A stretch of DNA of 19,115 nucleotides, taken from assembly GCA_041635475.1 (NCBI GenBank), contig JBFKVA010000041.1, positions 1-19,115 of the forward strand. The letters are read 5' to 3'. Each line of letters begins with the position of its first letter. Positions within the stretch are counted from its first letter, which is position 1. This document shows, one piece after another, positions 1 to 7,911 of the stretch. The position numbers and the translations under genes were made by a program. Origin of the DNA: GCA-020352575 sp041635475 (GTDB taxonomy: Bacteria > Actinomycetota > Acidimicrobiia > Spongiisociales > JAENVV01). The notes under the pieces are model-generated. The model did not search any database, had not been told where the DNA came from, and saw only the letters and a program-made list of their open reading frames with translations.

Positions 1-696
1 CACGACGACCAGCACGGGACTGCCATCGTCACCCTTGCCGCCCTGCAGAACGCTTGCAAGGTGACCGGCCGCCGCATGCGCGACCTGAGGGTCGTCATCG
101 CCGGTTCGGGCGCGGCCGGTGTCGCCTGCGCCAAGATCCTCTTCCACGCCGGGGTGCGAGAACTCGTCGTCACCGACTCGAAGGGCCCGATCTACCAGGG
201 GCGTTCCGGTCTCGACGGCGGCAAGGGCTGGATCGCCGACAACACGAACCCGGACAAGGTTGACGGGACGCTGGCCGACGTCATGGCCGGCAGGGATGTG
301 TTCATCGGCGTGTCTCGGCCCGGAATCATCACCCGCGATGACGTGGCGCGGATGGCCCCCAGCCCCCTCATCTTCGCCATGGCCAACCCGACCCCCGAGA
401 TCATGCCCGAGGAGGTCGAAGGAGTGGCCGGCATCATCGCCACCGGTCGCAGCGACTTCCCCAACCAGATCAACAACGTCCTCGCCTTCCCTGGTATTTT
501 CCGGGGAGCCCTCGACGCGGGGGCGACGGCCATCACCGAGAACATGAAACTGGCGGCTGCCGACGCCATCGCTGCCAAGGTGGGTGAAGCGCTGGCCGTC
601 GACCACATCGTTCCCCCGGCCCTCGACCGCTCCGTCGCCCCGGCGGTGGCGGCTGCCGTGGCCAAGCAGGCGCTGCGCGACGGCGTCTGTCGCTGA
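1..696 (+). CDS. NAD(P)-dependent malic enzyme, C-terminal part (5' truncated by window edge)
   Basis: Oxidative decarboxylation of malate to pyruvate, linking the TCA cycle to pyruvate and NAD(P)H supply in the cytoplasm. Frame 1 is open from the first base and encodes 231 residues. The visible part begins with HDDQHGTA, the hallmark substrate/metal segment of bacterial malic enzymes. A Rossmann dinucleotide-binding loop follows (VVIAGSGAAGVACAKIL, about residues 35-51), then the conserved FAMANPTPEI and GRSDFPNQINNVLAFPGIFRGAL segments of the NAD-binding domain. The N-terminal domain with the catalytic Tyr lies outside the window, so the true start is not visible; the ATG and GTG codons near 54-76 are internal. 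The stop is TGA at 694-696, two bases before the end of the convergent histidine kinase gene. Cofactor choice (NAD or NADP) cannot be read with certainty. Confidence 0.95.
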   Translation, partial: HDDQHGTAIVTLAALQNACKVTGRRMRDLRVVIAGSGAAGVACAKILFHAGVRELVVTDSKGPIYQGRSGLDGGKGWIADNTNPDKVDGTLADVMAGRDVFIGVSRPGIITRDDVARMAPSPLIFAMANPTPEIMPEEVEGVAGIIATGRSDFPNQINNVLAFPGIFRGALDAGATAITENMKLAAADAIAAKVGEALAVDHIVPPALDRSVAPAVAAAVAKQALRDGVCR

Positions 697-698
697 CT

Positions 699-2081
699 TC
701 AGGCGGCCGGCAGGCGAACGGTGAAGACGGTCGAGTCGCCCTCGCGGGTGTACGTCAGCTGGCCGCCCATGCCCTGGGCGAGGGCCCGGGACACCGGCAG
801 GCCGAGGCCGAGGGCGATGGTGCCCTCCCCGGCACCGGTACTCACGTAGGGCTCAAACACCGATTGGGCCATCGCCGGGTCGATCCCGTCCCCGGCGTCG
901 ATCACTGAGACACGGGCCCAGCCGTCGTCATCCTCCAGTCTGATCGTGATGGGGGGCGCCCCGTAGCGCTGGGCGTTGGTCAGGAGGTTGCGAACGATCC
1001 GGCGGATCCACGACGAATCTGCCACCGCCTGCGCTTCGCCGCCAACGGCGACGCCCGCGAGTCCGCTCGTGGCGATGGCGGCGTGGACCTCGGCCCGTAG
1101 GTCGAGGGGGACCAGGTCCGGGGCGGGGTGAGCGCCGTCCGACGTCTCGAGGAGATCGTCGACGATCCTCGCAAGGTCGAGTGCCTCCCGGGCGATGGTG
1201 GCGGCGATCTCCGCCACCTCCCCCTGTCCTGCGGCAGCCATCCGAGCGGCCAGTTCCTCACTGAGGCCGAGCACGGATGTCAGGGGCGTCTTGATCTCAT
1301 GGGCGACGGTCTCGATGACGCGATCCCGCTCGAGGATCGAGCCGGCCAGGCCCGACAGGGCCGAGTCGCGCTGGGAGAGGTCGTGCCCGATGATCGAGTA
1401 GAAGGCGGGGAATCCGTCGCTTCCCAGGTGGGTCTCGAAGTTGACAGAGAAGTGCCGGGGGATTCCTTTCAGCATGAATGACTGCTCCCCCCAGGAGGCG
1501 GACCGTTCCACGAGTTCTTCGAACGGGATGTCGTACCCCGCGACCTCGGCGAAGGCCGGGCGTGCCTGCACGGTCGCCTCCGTGATCTGGAGGAGCCGAC
1601 GGGCTGCCGCGTTGGCCCACACGAGCCGTCCCTTCGGGTCGAGCATGAGGACCGGGTCGGCCGTGCGTTCGAGGAGGATCCGTTGTTGTTGTTCGATCGG
1701 GCCCGCATCGATCGACTCGGTCACCGTGAGGAAGCCGCCTTCGAATCGCTCCATTCGCCCGTCGGCGTCGCGCACGACCCGGGCCAGCGGTTTGATCCAG
1801 CGGAGTCCCTTCGGGGTGTCGATGACCTGTTCCCAGTCGATGACCTCGATGTCCGACTTGTCGAGTTCGGCGATCACCCTCTCGCGTTCGGTGGGGTCGG
1901 CGTAGAGGTCGTCGGTACGGGTCGCCCCTTTGTGGTCGTCCGGCGTCGCGAACACTTCCCAAAACGCCCGATTGCCGGCCAGCACGCGTCCGTCACGAGC
2001 GGTGGCGTAGAGGGGGATGGGCAGACGGTCGAAAAGCGCGGCAACGTCGAACTCGGGAGTTGGGTTGGCGCTCGAGGTCAT
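699..2081 (-). CDS. Soluble PAS-domain sensor histidine kinase
   Basis: Predicted cytoplasmic two-component sensor kinase. I take ATG at 2081 as the start (460 aa); a GTG at 2102 adds seven residues. In the longer numbering, residues about 20-130 and 138-245 look like two PAS-type sensor domains, each with an aromatic/GR-rich core (for example DPKGRLVWANAAARRLL near 155-171). The phosphoacceptor helix is VAHEIKTPLTSVLG with His268. The catalytic ATPase domain has an N box (RNLLTNAQRYG, 371-381), a G1 box (DAGDGI, 402-407) and a G2 box (GLGLPVSRAL, 432-441). There is no membrane segment, so a soluble signal or partner is likely. No response regulator lies beside it. It sits 42 bp downstream of ettA on the same strand, suggesting co-transcription. 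A TACCTT box (2094-2099) ends 12 nt before the ATG and could give a separate near-leaderless transcript. The signal and cognate regulator are unknown. Confidence 0.88.
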   Translation of the reverse strand: MTSSANPTPEFDVAALFDRLPIPLYATARDGRVLAGNRAFWEVFATPDDHKGATRTDDLYADPTERERVIAELDKSDIEVIDWEQVIDTPKGLRWIKPLARVVRDADGRMERFEGGFLTVTESIDAGPIEQQQRILLERTADPVLMLDPKGRLVWANAAARRLLQITEATVQARPAFAEVAGYDIPFEELVERSASWGEQSFMLKGIPRHFSVNFETHLGSDGFPAFYSIIGHDLSQRDSALSGLAGSILERDRVIETVAHEIKTPLTSVLGLSEELAARMAAAGQGEVAEIAATIAREALDLARIVDDLLETSDGAHPAPDLVPLDLRAEVHAAIATSGLAGVAVGGEAQAVADSSWIRRIVRNLLTNAQRYGAPPITIRLEDDDGWARVSVIDAGDGIDPAMAQSVFEPYVSTGAGEGTIALGLGLPVSRALAQGMGGQLTYTREGDSTVFTVRLPAA

Positions 2082-2123
2082 GTCGATGAGGCCAAGGTAC
2101 ACCCCGCGGAGGCGAATGGACGT

Positions 2124-3797
2124 TTAGCGCCGGATCTTCTTGTAGGTGATCCGAGTTGGACGAACCGCCTCCTCCCCGAACTCGGCGCTCGCCCACTCCT
2201 CGTACTCGCTGAAGTTGCCCTCGAACCACCGCACCTCGCTGTTGCCGGCGAAGACGAGCATGTGGGTGGCGACCCGGTCGAGGAACCACCGGTCGTGGGA
2301 GATGATCATTGCGCACCCCGGGAACGCCAGCAACGCCTCCTCGAGGGAGCGAAGCGTGTCCACGTCGAGGTCGTTCGTCGGCTCGTCGAGAAGCAGGAGG
2401 TTGCCACCGGTTCGAAGCATCTTGCCCAGGTGGACCCGGTTGCGTTCGCCGCCGGACAGGACCCCGACCTTCTTCTGCTGGTCCGAGCCCTTGAAGTTGA
2501 GCGAGGACACGTAGGCGCGGCTGTTGACCTCCCGGGTACCGACCAGGAGGAGGTCGGTGCCCCCGGTGATCTCCTGGAACACGGTGCTGTCGGGATCAAG
2601 GGCGTCGCGCGACTGGTCGACGTACGCGAGGTCGACCGTGGGACCGAGTTCGAGGGTCCCGGCGTCGGGTGCCTCGTGGCCCGTGATCATGCGAAACAGG
2701 GTGGTCTTGCCCGCTCCGTTGGCCCCTATGACGCCGACGATGCCGGCCGGCGGAAGGCTGAAGGACACGTCGTCGAACAGGAGTCGCTCGCCGAATCCTT
2801 TCGCGAGCCCGCCGGCCTCGATGACCTTGTCACCGAGCCTCCGTGTCATCGGCACCCGAAGCTCGGGCCGCCCGGGACGGTCCTCGCGCTCCTGGGAGGC
2901 AGCGAGGAGATCCTCATAGGCACGGAGGCGGGCATGGCCCTTCGCCTGGCGGGCCTTGGGGCTCATGCGGACCCACTCCAGCTCACGGGCCAGCGTTCGC
3001 TGCCGGGCAGACTCCTCCTTTTCCTCGTGGGCGAGGCGGGCCTGCTTGTGGGCGAGCCATCCCGAGTAGTTTCCCTCGAACGGGTAGGCCCGACCGTTGT
3101 CGAGCTCGAGGATCCACCCCGCCACGTTGTCGAGGAAGTACCGGTCATGGGTGACGGCCACCACGGTCCCGGGGTACTCCTGCAGGTGGCGCTCGAGCCA
3201 CAGGACGGACTCGGCGTCGAGATGGTTGGTCGGCTCATCGAGCAGGAGCAGGTCGGGATGGGAGAGGAGGAGCCGGCACAGGGCCACGCGGCGCCGTTCG
3301 CCGCCCGACAGCGTGGCGACGTCGGCGTCGCCGGGCGGGACCCGGAGTGCGTCCATGGCGATCTCCACGTTCCGGTCGAGATCCCAGGCGCCGGCTGCTT
3401 CGATGCGCTTCTCAAGGTTGGCTTGACGCTCGCCGAGCTTCTCGAAGTCGGCCTCGGGGTCGGACCAGCCCGCCAGGACGGTGGTGTACTCGTCGAGGAG
3501 GGCCTTGATCGGGGCGACCCCCTCCATCACGTTGCCGAGGACGTCCTTCGTCGGGTTCAACTGGGGCTCCTGGGGGAGGAACCCGACGGTGTAGCCGGCG
3601 GTGAGGGTGGCGGTCCCGGTGAACCCGGTGTCGAGTCCGGCCATGATCCGCAGCACCGACGACTTGCCCGCCCCGTTATGGCCGATGACACCGATCTTGG
3701 CGCCGGGGAGGAACGCCAGCGTGACGTTCTTGAGGATGTCCTTGTCGGGGGGGTGGTGACGACTCACATCGATCATCGTGAAGATGAACTCGCGCAT
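2124..3797 (-). CDS. ettA: Energy-dependent translational throttle protein EttA (ABC-F ATPase)
   Basis: ABC-F family ATPase that binds the ribosomal E site and gates entry into the elongation cycle according to ATP/ADP level; cytoplasmic, not a transporter. The 557 residues contain two complete nucleotide-binding domains. Domain 1 has Walker A GHNGAGKS (39-46), signature LSGGE (163-167) and Walker B LLLLDEPTNHLD with Glu188. Domain 2 has Walker A GANGAGKT (358-365), LSGGE (447-451) and LLLLDEPTNDLD with Glu472. The inserted arm helices (about 93-140) and the charged linker (about 243-310), which correspond to the arm and P-site tRNA interaction motif of E. coli EttA, are present. Length and the N-terminal pattern (F-TM-V-PP-ILKN) match EttA rather than Uup or antibiotic-resistance ABC-F proteins. 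ATG at 3797 fits: a TACCGT -10 box (3804-3809) ends six bases upstream, implying a leaderless mRNA. Divergent from dinG. Confidence 0.95.
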   Translation of the reverse strand: MREFIFTMIDVSRHHPPDKDILKNVTLAFLPGAKIGVIGHNGAGKSSVLRIMAGLDTGFTGTATLTAGYTVGFLPQEPQLNPTKDVLGNVMEGVAPIKALLDEYTTVLAGWSDPEADFEKLGERQANLEKRIEAAGAWDLDRNVEIAMDALRVPPGDADVATLSGGERRRVALCRLLLSHPDLLLLDEPTNHLDAESVLWLERHLQEYPGTVVAVTHDRYFLDNVAGWILELDNGRAYPFEGNYSGWLAHKQARLAHEEKEESARQRTLARELEWVRMSPKARQAKGHARLRAYEDLLAASQEREDRPGRPELRVPMTRRLGDKVIEAGGLAKGFGERLLFDDVSFSLPPAGIVGVIGANGAGKTTLFRMITGHEAPDAGTLELGPTVDLAYVDQSRDALDPDSTVFQEITGGTDLLLVGTREVNSRAYVSSLNFKGSDQQKKVGVLSGGERNRVHLGKMLRTGGNLLLLDEPTNDLDVDTLRSLEEALLAFPGCAMIISHDRWFLDRVATHMLVFAGNSEVRWFEGNFSEYEEWASAEFGEEAVRPTRITYKKIRR

Positions 3798-3803
3798 CCC
3801 CCG

Positions 3804-3809
3804 ACGGTA
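3804..3809 (-). promoter_or_regulatory. -10 box of ettA (leaderless)
   Basis: On the minus strand TACCGT is followed by six bases and then the ettA ATG (3797). Transcription would therefore start at or within a base of the A of ATG. No Shine-Dalgarno sequence is visible. The -35 region is not recognisable. Confidence 0.55.
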
Positions 3810-3863
3810 GCGATTCGCAGTGCGGGCGCATCCCGGGGAGGTGGCTTGGGTCGAAGGCTGCTA

Positions 3864-3869
3864 TACGCT
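3864..3869 (+). promoter_or_regulatory. -10 box of dinG-like gene (leaderless)
   Basis: TACGCT (within CTATACGCTC) followed by seven bases and ATG at 3877. Same layout as at ettA, the MBL gene and rph. It is used here to choose ATG 3877 over the in-frame upstream GTG at 3820. Confidence 0.55.
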
Positions 3870-3876
3870 CAGGCCG

Positions 3877-5802
3877 ATGTCCCTCGCCGACCGATCCGAG
3901 CCGCTCCTGGAACGCGTCGTGGCGGCCCGCGAAGGAGGCCACCACCGGGCGGGCCAGGTCGAGATGTCCCGGGCGGTCGCCGACGCCATCGAGCAGGGCC
4001 GCCACCTCGTCGTGGAGGCCGGCACCGGGACCGGCAAGTCGTTCGCCTACCTCGTGCCGGCGGTCGCCTGCGGATCCCGGGTCGTCGTGTCGACCGCCAC
4101 CAAGAGCCTCCAGGATCAACTCGGTGAGCGGGACCTTCCCTTCATCGCCGAAGCCCTCGGTGACGAGCTGTCGGTGGCTACGGCCGTCGTCAAGGGCCGC
4201 GGCTCCTACCTGTGCCTGAGCCGACTCGAGGAGCACCTCGAGGAGGCCGGGTGGCGCCGCCAGGAAGGGCTGTTCGGGCAGTCGGTCGACCTGCCCGACG
4301 AGCTGAGGGCGCTCGTCGAGTGGGCGGCCGAGACGGACTCGGGCGACCGGGACGCCATGCCGTTCGAGGTGGAGGATTGGTCCGAGTACTCGGTGGCGGG
4401 CATGGAGTGCCCGGGGCGTGAGGCGTGTCCGCAGGGACAGGAGTGCTTTGCCATGGCCGCCCTCGACCGGGCCGCCGAGGCCGACGTCGTGGTGGTGAAC
4501 CACCACCTCTACGGCGCCTACCTGGCGTCCGAGAAGACGATTCTGCCCGAGCACGCCGTCGTGATCTTCGACGAGGCCCATCGCCTGGAGGACACCATGG
4601 CCTCGGCGTTGGGGGTGGAGCTGGCCGGGTGGCGGGTGTGGCAGCTCGTGCGGTCGGCGAGGTCGCTGCCCCTCGTGGTGGGAACCGCGGCTGCGACCCG
4701 GCTCGTCCGGTCGCTGTCGGGTGCCGCCACGGCCCTGGACAAGGCGTTGGGCCAGGCCCGCCCGGGGCGGTTCCACGACCCCGCCGAGCTGGAGGCGGCC
4801 GACGCCCTGACCCGCCTCCTGTCGGTCGTCGACGACCTCGTCGCCACCGTCCGCGCCGCCTCCCCGGCCACCCCGGCCGGCCAGGGCGCCAGGGCCCGCC
4901 TCCTGCGTCTCAGTGGTCACATGCTGGGCGACCTCGACTTCGTGGCGACGATGTCCGAAGGACTCGTCGGCTGGGTGGAGGGCGGCGCTCGACCGGCCCT
5001 CAAGGTGGCCCCGGTCGACGTGGCCGGCCTCCTGCGGCATCACCTGCTGGGCGACGTCACGGTCATCGCGACATCTGCCACCTTGTCGGTGGGAGGCGAC
5101 CTCGGGCCCACCGCTCGGGCCCTCGGTCTCGGCCCCGACGACCACTCACGCCTCTTCGTCCAGAGCCCGTTCGACTATCGGACCCAGGCCTGTCTGTACG
5201 CAGCCGCGTCGCTCCCGGATCCGCGGTCCGACGAGTGGGCGGAGGCCGCCCTCGACGAAGCCGCCGACCTGCTCGAGATCTCCGGGGGTCGGGGGCTCAT
5301 GCTCACCACGAGCCATCGGATGCTCGGCCGGGCGGCGGAGCGGCTCGTTGGAGTGGGGTCGTTCCGCCTCCTCGTGCAGGGCGAGCTGCCCAAGCAGGCC
5401 CTCGTGCGGGAGTTCGAGGAGGACGAGACCTCGGTGCTCGTGGCAACGATGGGGTTCTGGGAGGGCCTCGACGTGCCCGGCCGCAGCCTCCAGGTGGTCA
5501 TCATCGACAAGCTCCCCTTCCCGCGGCCCGACGACCCGCTGTGGCAGGCACGCCGAGAAGTGGCCGAAGCGGAGGGCCTGTCGTCATTCGCCGCCGTCGA
5601 CCTGCCCCGGGCGGCCGTCCTCCTCGCCCAAGGCTCGGGACGGCTCATACGCTCGGTCGATGACCGGGGTCTCGTGGCCGTGCTCGACCCGCGGCTGGCA
5701 CGAGCCCGATACGGATCGGCCCTCATCCAAGCCCTGCCGGACATGGCCCGCACCGCCGACCCGGCAGTTGCCCGCGAGTTCCTCACGCGACTCCGAGCCT
5801 GA
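3877..5802 (+). CDS. dinG: DinG/XPD-type ATP-dependent 5'-3' DNA helicase with Fe-S cluster
   Basis: Superfamily 2 helicase of the DinG/Rad3 group, expected to unwind forked, R-loop or quadruplex DNA in repair and replication. The 641-residue product (from ATG 3877) has Walker A EAGTGTGKS (about 47-55), the Ia-like VVVSTATKSLQDQL, and DEAH (232-235, in VVIFDEAHRLED). Four cysteines, C113 (GSYLCLSR), C178, C184 and C190, have the spacing of the family's [4Fe-4S] domain. C-terminal motifs include ATMGFWEGLDVPG, IIDKLPFPRPDDPL and the arginine-finger motif QGSGRLIRS. The upstream in-frame GTG at 3820 would add 19 residues without family similarity and would span the -10 box, so it is rejected. 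It is divergent from ettA across 79 bp and upstream of the DEAD-box gene, which has its own promoter. Exact orthology to E. coli DinG, as opposed to the related YoaA, is not certain. Confidence 0.92.
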   Translation: MSLADRSEPLLERVVAAREGGHHRAGQVEMSRAVADAIEQGRHLVVEAGTGTGKSFAYLVPAVACGSRVVVSTATKSLQDQLGERDLPFIAEALGDELSVATAVVKGRGSYLCLSRLEEHLEEAGWRRQEGLFGQSVDLPDELRALVEWAAETDSGDRDAMPFEVEDWSEYSVAGMECPGREACPQGQECFAMAALDRAAEADVVVVNHHLYGAYLASEKTILPEHAVVIFDEAHRLEDTMASALGVELAGWRVWQLVRSARSLPLVVGTAAATRLVRSLSGAATALDKALGQARPGRFHDPAELEAADALTRLLSVVDDLVATVRAASPATPAGQGARARLLRLSGHMLGDLDFVATMSEGLVGWVEGGARPALKVAPVDVAGLLRHHLLGDVTVIATSATLSVGGDLGPTARALGLGPDDHSRLFVQSPFDYRTQACLYAAASLPDPRSDEWAEAALDEAADLLEISGGRGLMLTTSHRMLGRAAERLVGVGSFRLLVQGELPKQALVREFEEDETSVLVATMGFWEGLDVPGRSLQVVIIDKLPFPRPDDPLWQARREVAEAEGLSSFAAVDLPRAAVLLAQGSGRLIRSVDDRGLVAVLDPRLARARYGSALIQALPDMARTADPAVAREFLTRLRA

Positions 5803-5808
5803 CGGCAC

Positions 5809-5841
5809 GGGCCGCCGGCCGGCTCAGCGGCGCGACGGCCC
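5809..5841 (+). terminator. Possible GC-rich hairpin after dinG
   Basis: GGGCCG (5809-5814) can pair with CGGCCC (5836-5841), enclosing further GC-rich sequence that contains the palindrome GCCGGCCGGC. It starts seven bases after the dinG stop and abuts the next gene's TACACT box. There is no T-tract, so terminator function is uncertain. Confidence 0.3.
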
Positions 5842-5847
5842 TACACT
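5842..5847 (+). promoter_or_regulatory. -10 box upstream of DEAD-box helicase
   Basis: TACACT, identical to the boxes of tRNA-Arg and tRNA-Lys. It lies 49 nt before ATG 5897, implying a leader of about 43 nt, unlike the leaderless genes nearby. No clear -35 element. Confidence 0.45.
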
Positions 5848-5896
5848 GCAGGGCGGCTCGCAGGCCACTGCCTCGCCGTTTCTTCCCAGGACAGAT

Positions 5897-7123
5897 ATGA
5901 CCTCCGCCCAAACCGCCCGCACCGACGTGCGGTTCGCCGACCTCGGACTGGCGGCACCGATGATCGAGGTGTTGCACACGAAGGGGATCGACCACCCGTT
6001 CCCGATCCAGGCCGACGCCATTCCCGACGCCCTCGCCGGCCACGACCTGTGCGGCAAGGCCCAGACCGGGTCGGGCAAGACGTTCGCATTCGGCCTCCCC
6101 GTGGTGCAGAAGGTCGCCGGGTCGCCCGGCGACCTCCAGGCCCTCATCCTGGTTCCCACCCGTGAGCTGTGTGTCCAGGTCGCAGGCGAGATCCGGCCGT
6201 TCGCCCGGGCCATGGGTGTGCGCGTCACCGAGGTGTACGGCGGCGTGTCGATGGGCAAGCAGATCGACGAGATCAAGGCCGGGGCCGAGATCGTCGTTGC
6301 CACACCCGGGCGACTCATCGACCTGCAGGACCGGGGAGCAGTCACCTACGAGAGCGTGAAGATCGTGGTGCTCGACGAAGCCGACCAAATGGGCGACATG
6401 GGATTCCTGCCCCAGGTCGAGTACATCTGGCGACAGGTCCCCGACGGTCACCAGTCCATGCTGTTCTCGGCGACCCTCGACGGTGCCATCGACCACCTCG
6501 TTCGGCGCCGGCTCACCAACCCGGTGCGACACGACGTCGAGTCCGAGTCCGTGTCCATCGAGCAGATGGAGCACCGCTTCATCCTCGTCCACCACCGGGA
6601 CAAGCTGGCCGCCACGGCCCGCGTCGCCAAGAGCGCCGAGCGCGTCCTCGTGTTCACCCACACCAAGCGGGCCGCCGACCGGGTGGCTGCGGACCTGCGC
6701 GACGCCGGGGTGGAGGCCAGGGCCATCCACGGCGACCTCCCCCAACACAAACGCCAGGAGGCCCTCGACCGGTTCACCCAGGGCCGGACCCCGGTCCTCG
6801 TGGCCACCAATGTGGCAGCCCGCGGCCTCGACATCGACGACGTCGACCTCGTCCTCCACTTCGACCCCCCGTCCGACGCCAAGACCTTCCTCCACCGCTC
6901 GGGCCGCACCGCCCGGGCCGGGCGACCGGGCATGGTCGTGACGCTCGCCGAGTGGGACCAGGAGACTGCGGTCCAGGCGATGCAACGGGAAGCCGAACTC
7001 GACCACGAAATCGTCAAGATGTACTCGACCGACGAGCGGCTCGACGACCTCTGGGCGTGGAACCCACCGATGCGGGACGACAAGCCCGTTCCCCGGAGTC
7101 GCCGGAGGCGACGGAGGTTCTGA
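5897..7123 (+). CDS. DEAD-box ATP-dependent RNA helicase (RhlE/DeaD-like)
   Basis: ATP-dependent RNA unwinding, probably in ribosome assembly or RNA turnover. The 408 residues carry the whole DEAD-box set in order: Q motif around FPIQADAIP, motif I AQTGSGKT, Ia PTREL, Ib TPGR, II DEAD (VVLDEADQM), III SAT (LFSATLDG), V TNVAARGLDID and VI HRSGRTARAG. It ends in a short basic tail (PRSRRRRRRF) likely to contact RNA. HRSGRTARAG instead of HRIGRTGRAG is, as I recall, common in actinobacterial members. ATG at 5897 is preceded by the weak SD-like AGGACAG and begins directly before the Q-motif region; the long open frame upstream from 4913 is antisense-like shadow of dinG. Its stop TGA shares one base with the ATG of the DUF983 gene (TGATG), so the two are translationally coupled. 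The subfamily is not resolved. Confidence 0.92.
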   Translation: MTSAQTARTDVRFADLGLAAPMIEVLHTKGIDHPFPIQADAIPDALAGHDLCGKAQTGSGKTFAFGLPVVQKVAGSPGDLQALILVPTRELCVQVAGEIRPFARAMGVRVTEVYGGVSMGKQIDEIKAGAEIVVATPGRLIDLQDRGAVTYESVKIVVLDEADQMGDMGFLPQVEYIWRQVPDGHQSMLFSATLDGAIDHLVRRRLTNPVRHDVESESVSIEQMEHRFILVHHRDKLAATARVAKSAERVLVFTHTKRAADRVAADLRDAGVEARAIHGDLPQHKRQEALDRFTQGRTPVLVATNVAARGLDIDDVDLVLHFDPPSDAKTFLHRSGRTARAGRPGMVVTLAEWDQETAVQAMQREAELDHEIVKMYSTDERLDDLWAWNPPMRDDKPVPRSRRRRRRF

Positions 7124-7470
7124 TGGCCGGGTACGGGCGTGCCCTCCGGCGGGCCTGCCCTCGGTGCGGGCACGCCCCGATCTTTCGGACCTTCTTCGAC
7201 CTCGAGCCCGGGTGCCCGTCGTGTGACCTCGTCTTCGAGCGGGAGTCCGGTTACTGGGTCGGGGCCATGATCATCAACACCGCGGTGATCAGCTTCGTCC
7301 TTCTCGCCACCCTGGTGCTGGTCGTGTGGCTCACCTGGCCGGAGGTGCCGTGGGGCTGGCTCATGGCCGGCGTCATCGTCCTCAGCATCGCCGTACCGGT
7401 CGGCTTCCACCCCTTTTCCAAGACGCTGTGGATGGCGCTCGATCTCCGCGTGAAGGAGGGCGCTGAGTGA
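7123..7470 (+). CDS. DUF983-type zinc-ribbon membrane protein
   Basis: Small integral membrane protein, 115 aa, of unknown function. The cytoplasmic N-terminus has two CxxC knuckles, CPRCG (C12, C15) and CPSC (C31, C34), separated by a hydrophobic FRTFFDLEPG stretch. The ERESGYWVGA turn that follows is typical of the DUF983 family. Two transmembrane helices are evident at about 46-70 and 77-97, joined by a short Pro/Trp loop, with a charged C-terminus. ATG at 7123 overlaps the helicase stop by one base and is preceded by CGGAGG (7112-7117), so start and coupling are well supported. It overlaps the next gene by four bases. In proteobacteria DUF983 genes are often found near cytochrome oxidase genes; nothing of that kind is visible here. 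Family assignment is from memory of the CxxC pattern and topology. Confidence 0.85.
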   Translation: MAGYGRALRRACPRCGHAPIFRTFFDLEPGCPSCDLVFERESGYWVGAMIINTAVISFVLLATLVLVVWLTWPEVPWGWLMAGVIVLSIAVPVGFHPFSKTLWMALDLRVKEGAE

Positions 7471-7868
7471 CTGGCGCCCCGGTGGTGCTGGGACCGGGAA
7501 TCCGGGGCGAGATGATCGCCCATGCCCGGTCCTGCCTGCCCAACGAGGCGTGTGGACTCCTCGTCGGCCGGGGGTTGCACGTGGAGCGGTTCGTTCCGGT
7601 CGCCAACGCCGACGCTTCCCCGACGACCTACACCCTCGACCCCGAAGGGCACTATCGGGCGATGCTCGAGGCCGAGGCGGACGGGCTCGCTTTGCTCGGC
7701 GCGTTCCACTCCCACCCCGCCTCGGCCGCGGTCCCGTCCCGGACCGACATCGACCTCGCAGCCGACCCCGACTGGGTCTGGATCATCGTCGGACCGATGG
7801 ACGAGCACCTGCGCGTTCGGGCGTGGAGGATCCTGGAGTCCGGGACCGAGGAGGTGCCCATCGAGTGA
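7467..7868 (+). CDS. JAMM/MPN+ metalloprotease (Mec-like, Mov34/PAD-1 family)
   Basis: Predicted zinc peptidase of 133 aa. The JAMM catalytic set is complete: Glu27 (NEACG), His81 and His83 (HSHP), Ser91 and Asp94 (PSRTD), with the expected H-x-H-P-x6-S-x2-D spacing. The mycobacterial relative Mec (Rv1334) removes cysteine from the sulfur-carrier protein CysO. The downstream neighbours here (MBL hydrolase, rph, rdgB) are those that follow mec in mycobacteria, which supports orthology. However, the cysO, cysM, rhomboid and murI genes that lie between in mycobacteria are missing from this locus, so the substrate is open. The start is GTG 7467, overlapping the DUF983 stop (GTGA) and preceded by AAGGAGG (7453-7459) at seven bases. 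Other possible substrates are ubiquitin-like MoaD/ThiS proteins encoded elsewhere. Confidence 0.88.
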   Translation: MTGAPVVLGPGIRGEMIAHARSCLPNEACGLLVGRGLHVERFVPVANADASPTTYTLDPEGHYRAMLEAEADGLALLGAFHSHPASAAVPSRTDIDLAADPDWVWIIVGPMDEHLRVRAWRILESGTEEVPIE

Positions 7869-7898
7869 GGGGTTCGGTGGAAGCGAGCGACCTGTGGC

Positions 7899-7904
7899 TA
7901 CGCT
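7899..7904 (+). promoter_or_regulatory. -10 box of MBL-fold gene (leaderless)
   Basis: TACGCT followed by seven bases and ATG 7912. The same hexamer and the same seven-base gap occur at dinG. No Shine-Dalgarno sequence precedes the ATG. Confidence 0.55.
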
Positions 7905-7911
7905 GCCCCGA

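Noticed and set aside
3820..3876. Upstream GTG start of the dinG-like gene
   Set aside because: It would include the -10 box and 18 unconserved residues; ATG 3877 lies seven bases after TACGCT.
1683..4127. Long plus-strand open frame (814 codons) opposite the histidine kinase and EttA
   Set aside because: Antisense shadow in GC-rich DNA. It spans two well-supported minus-strand genes and the divergent promoter region, and shows no domain or family motif.
3676..5145. Minus-strand open frame of 489 codons opposite dinG
   Set aside because: His/Gly/Arg-rich composition with no motif; the plus strand carries all helicase motifs.
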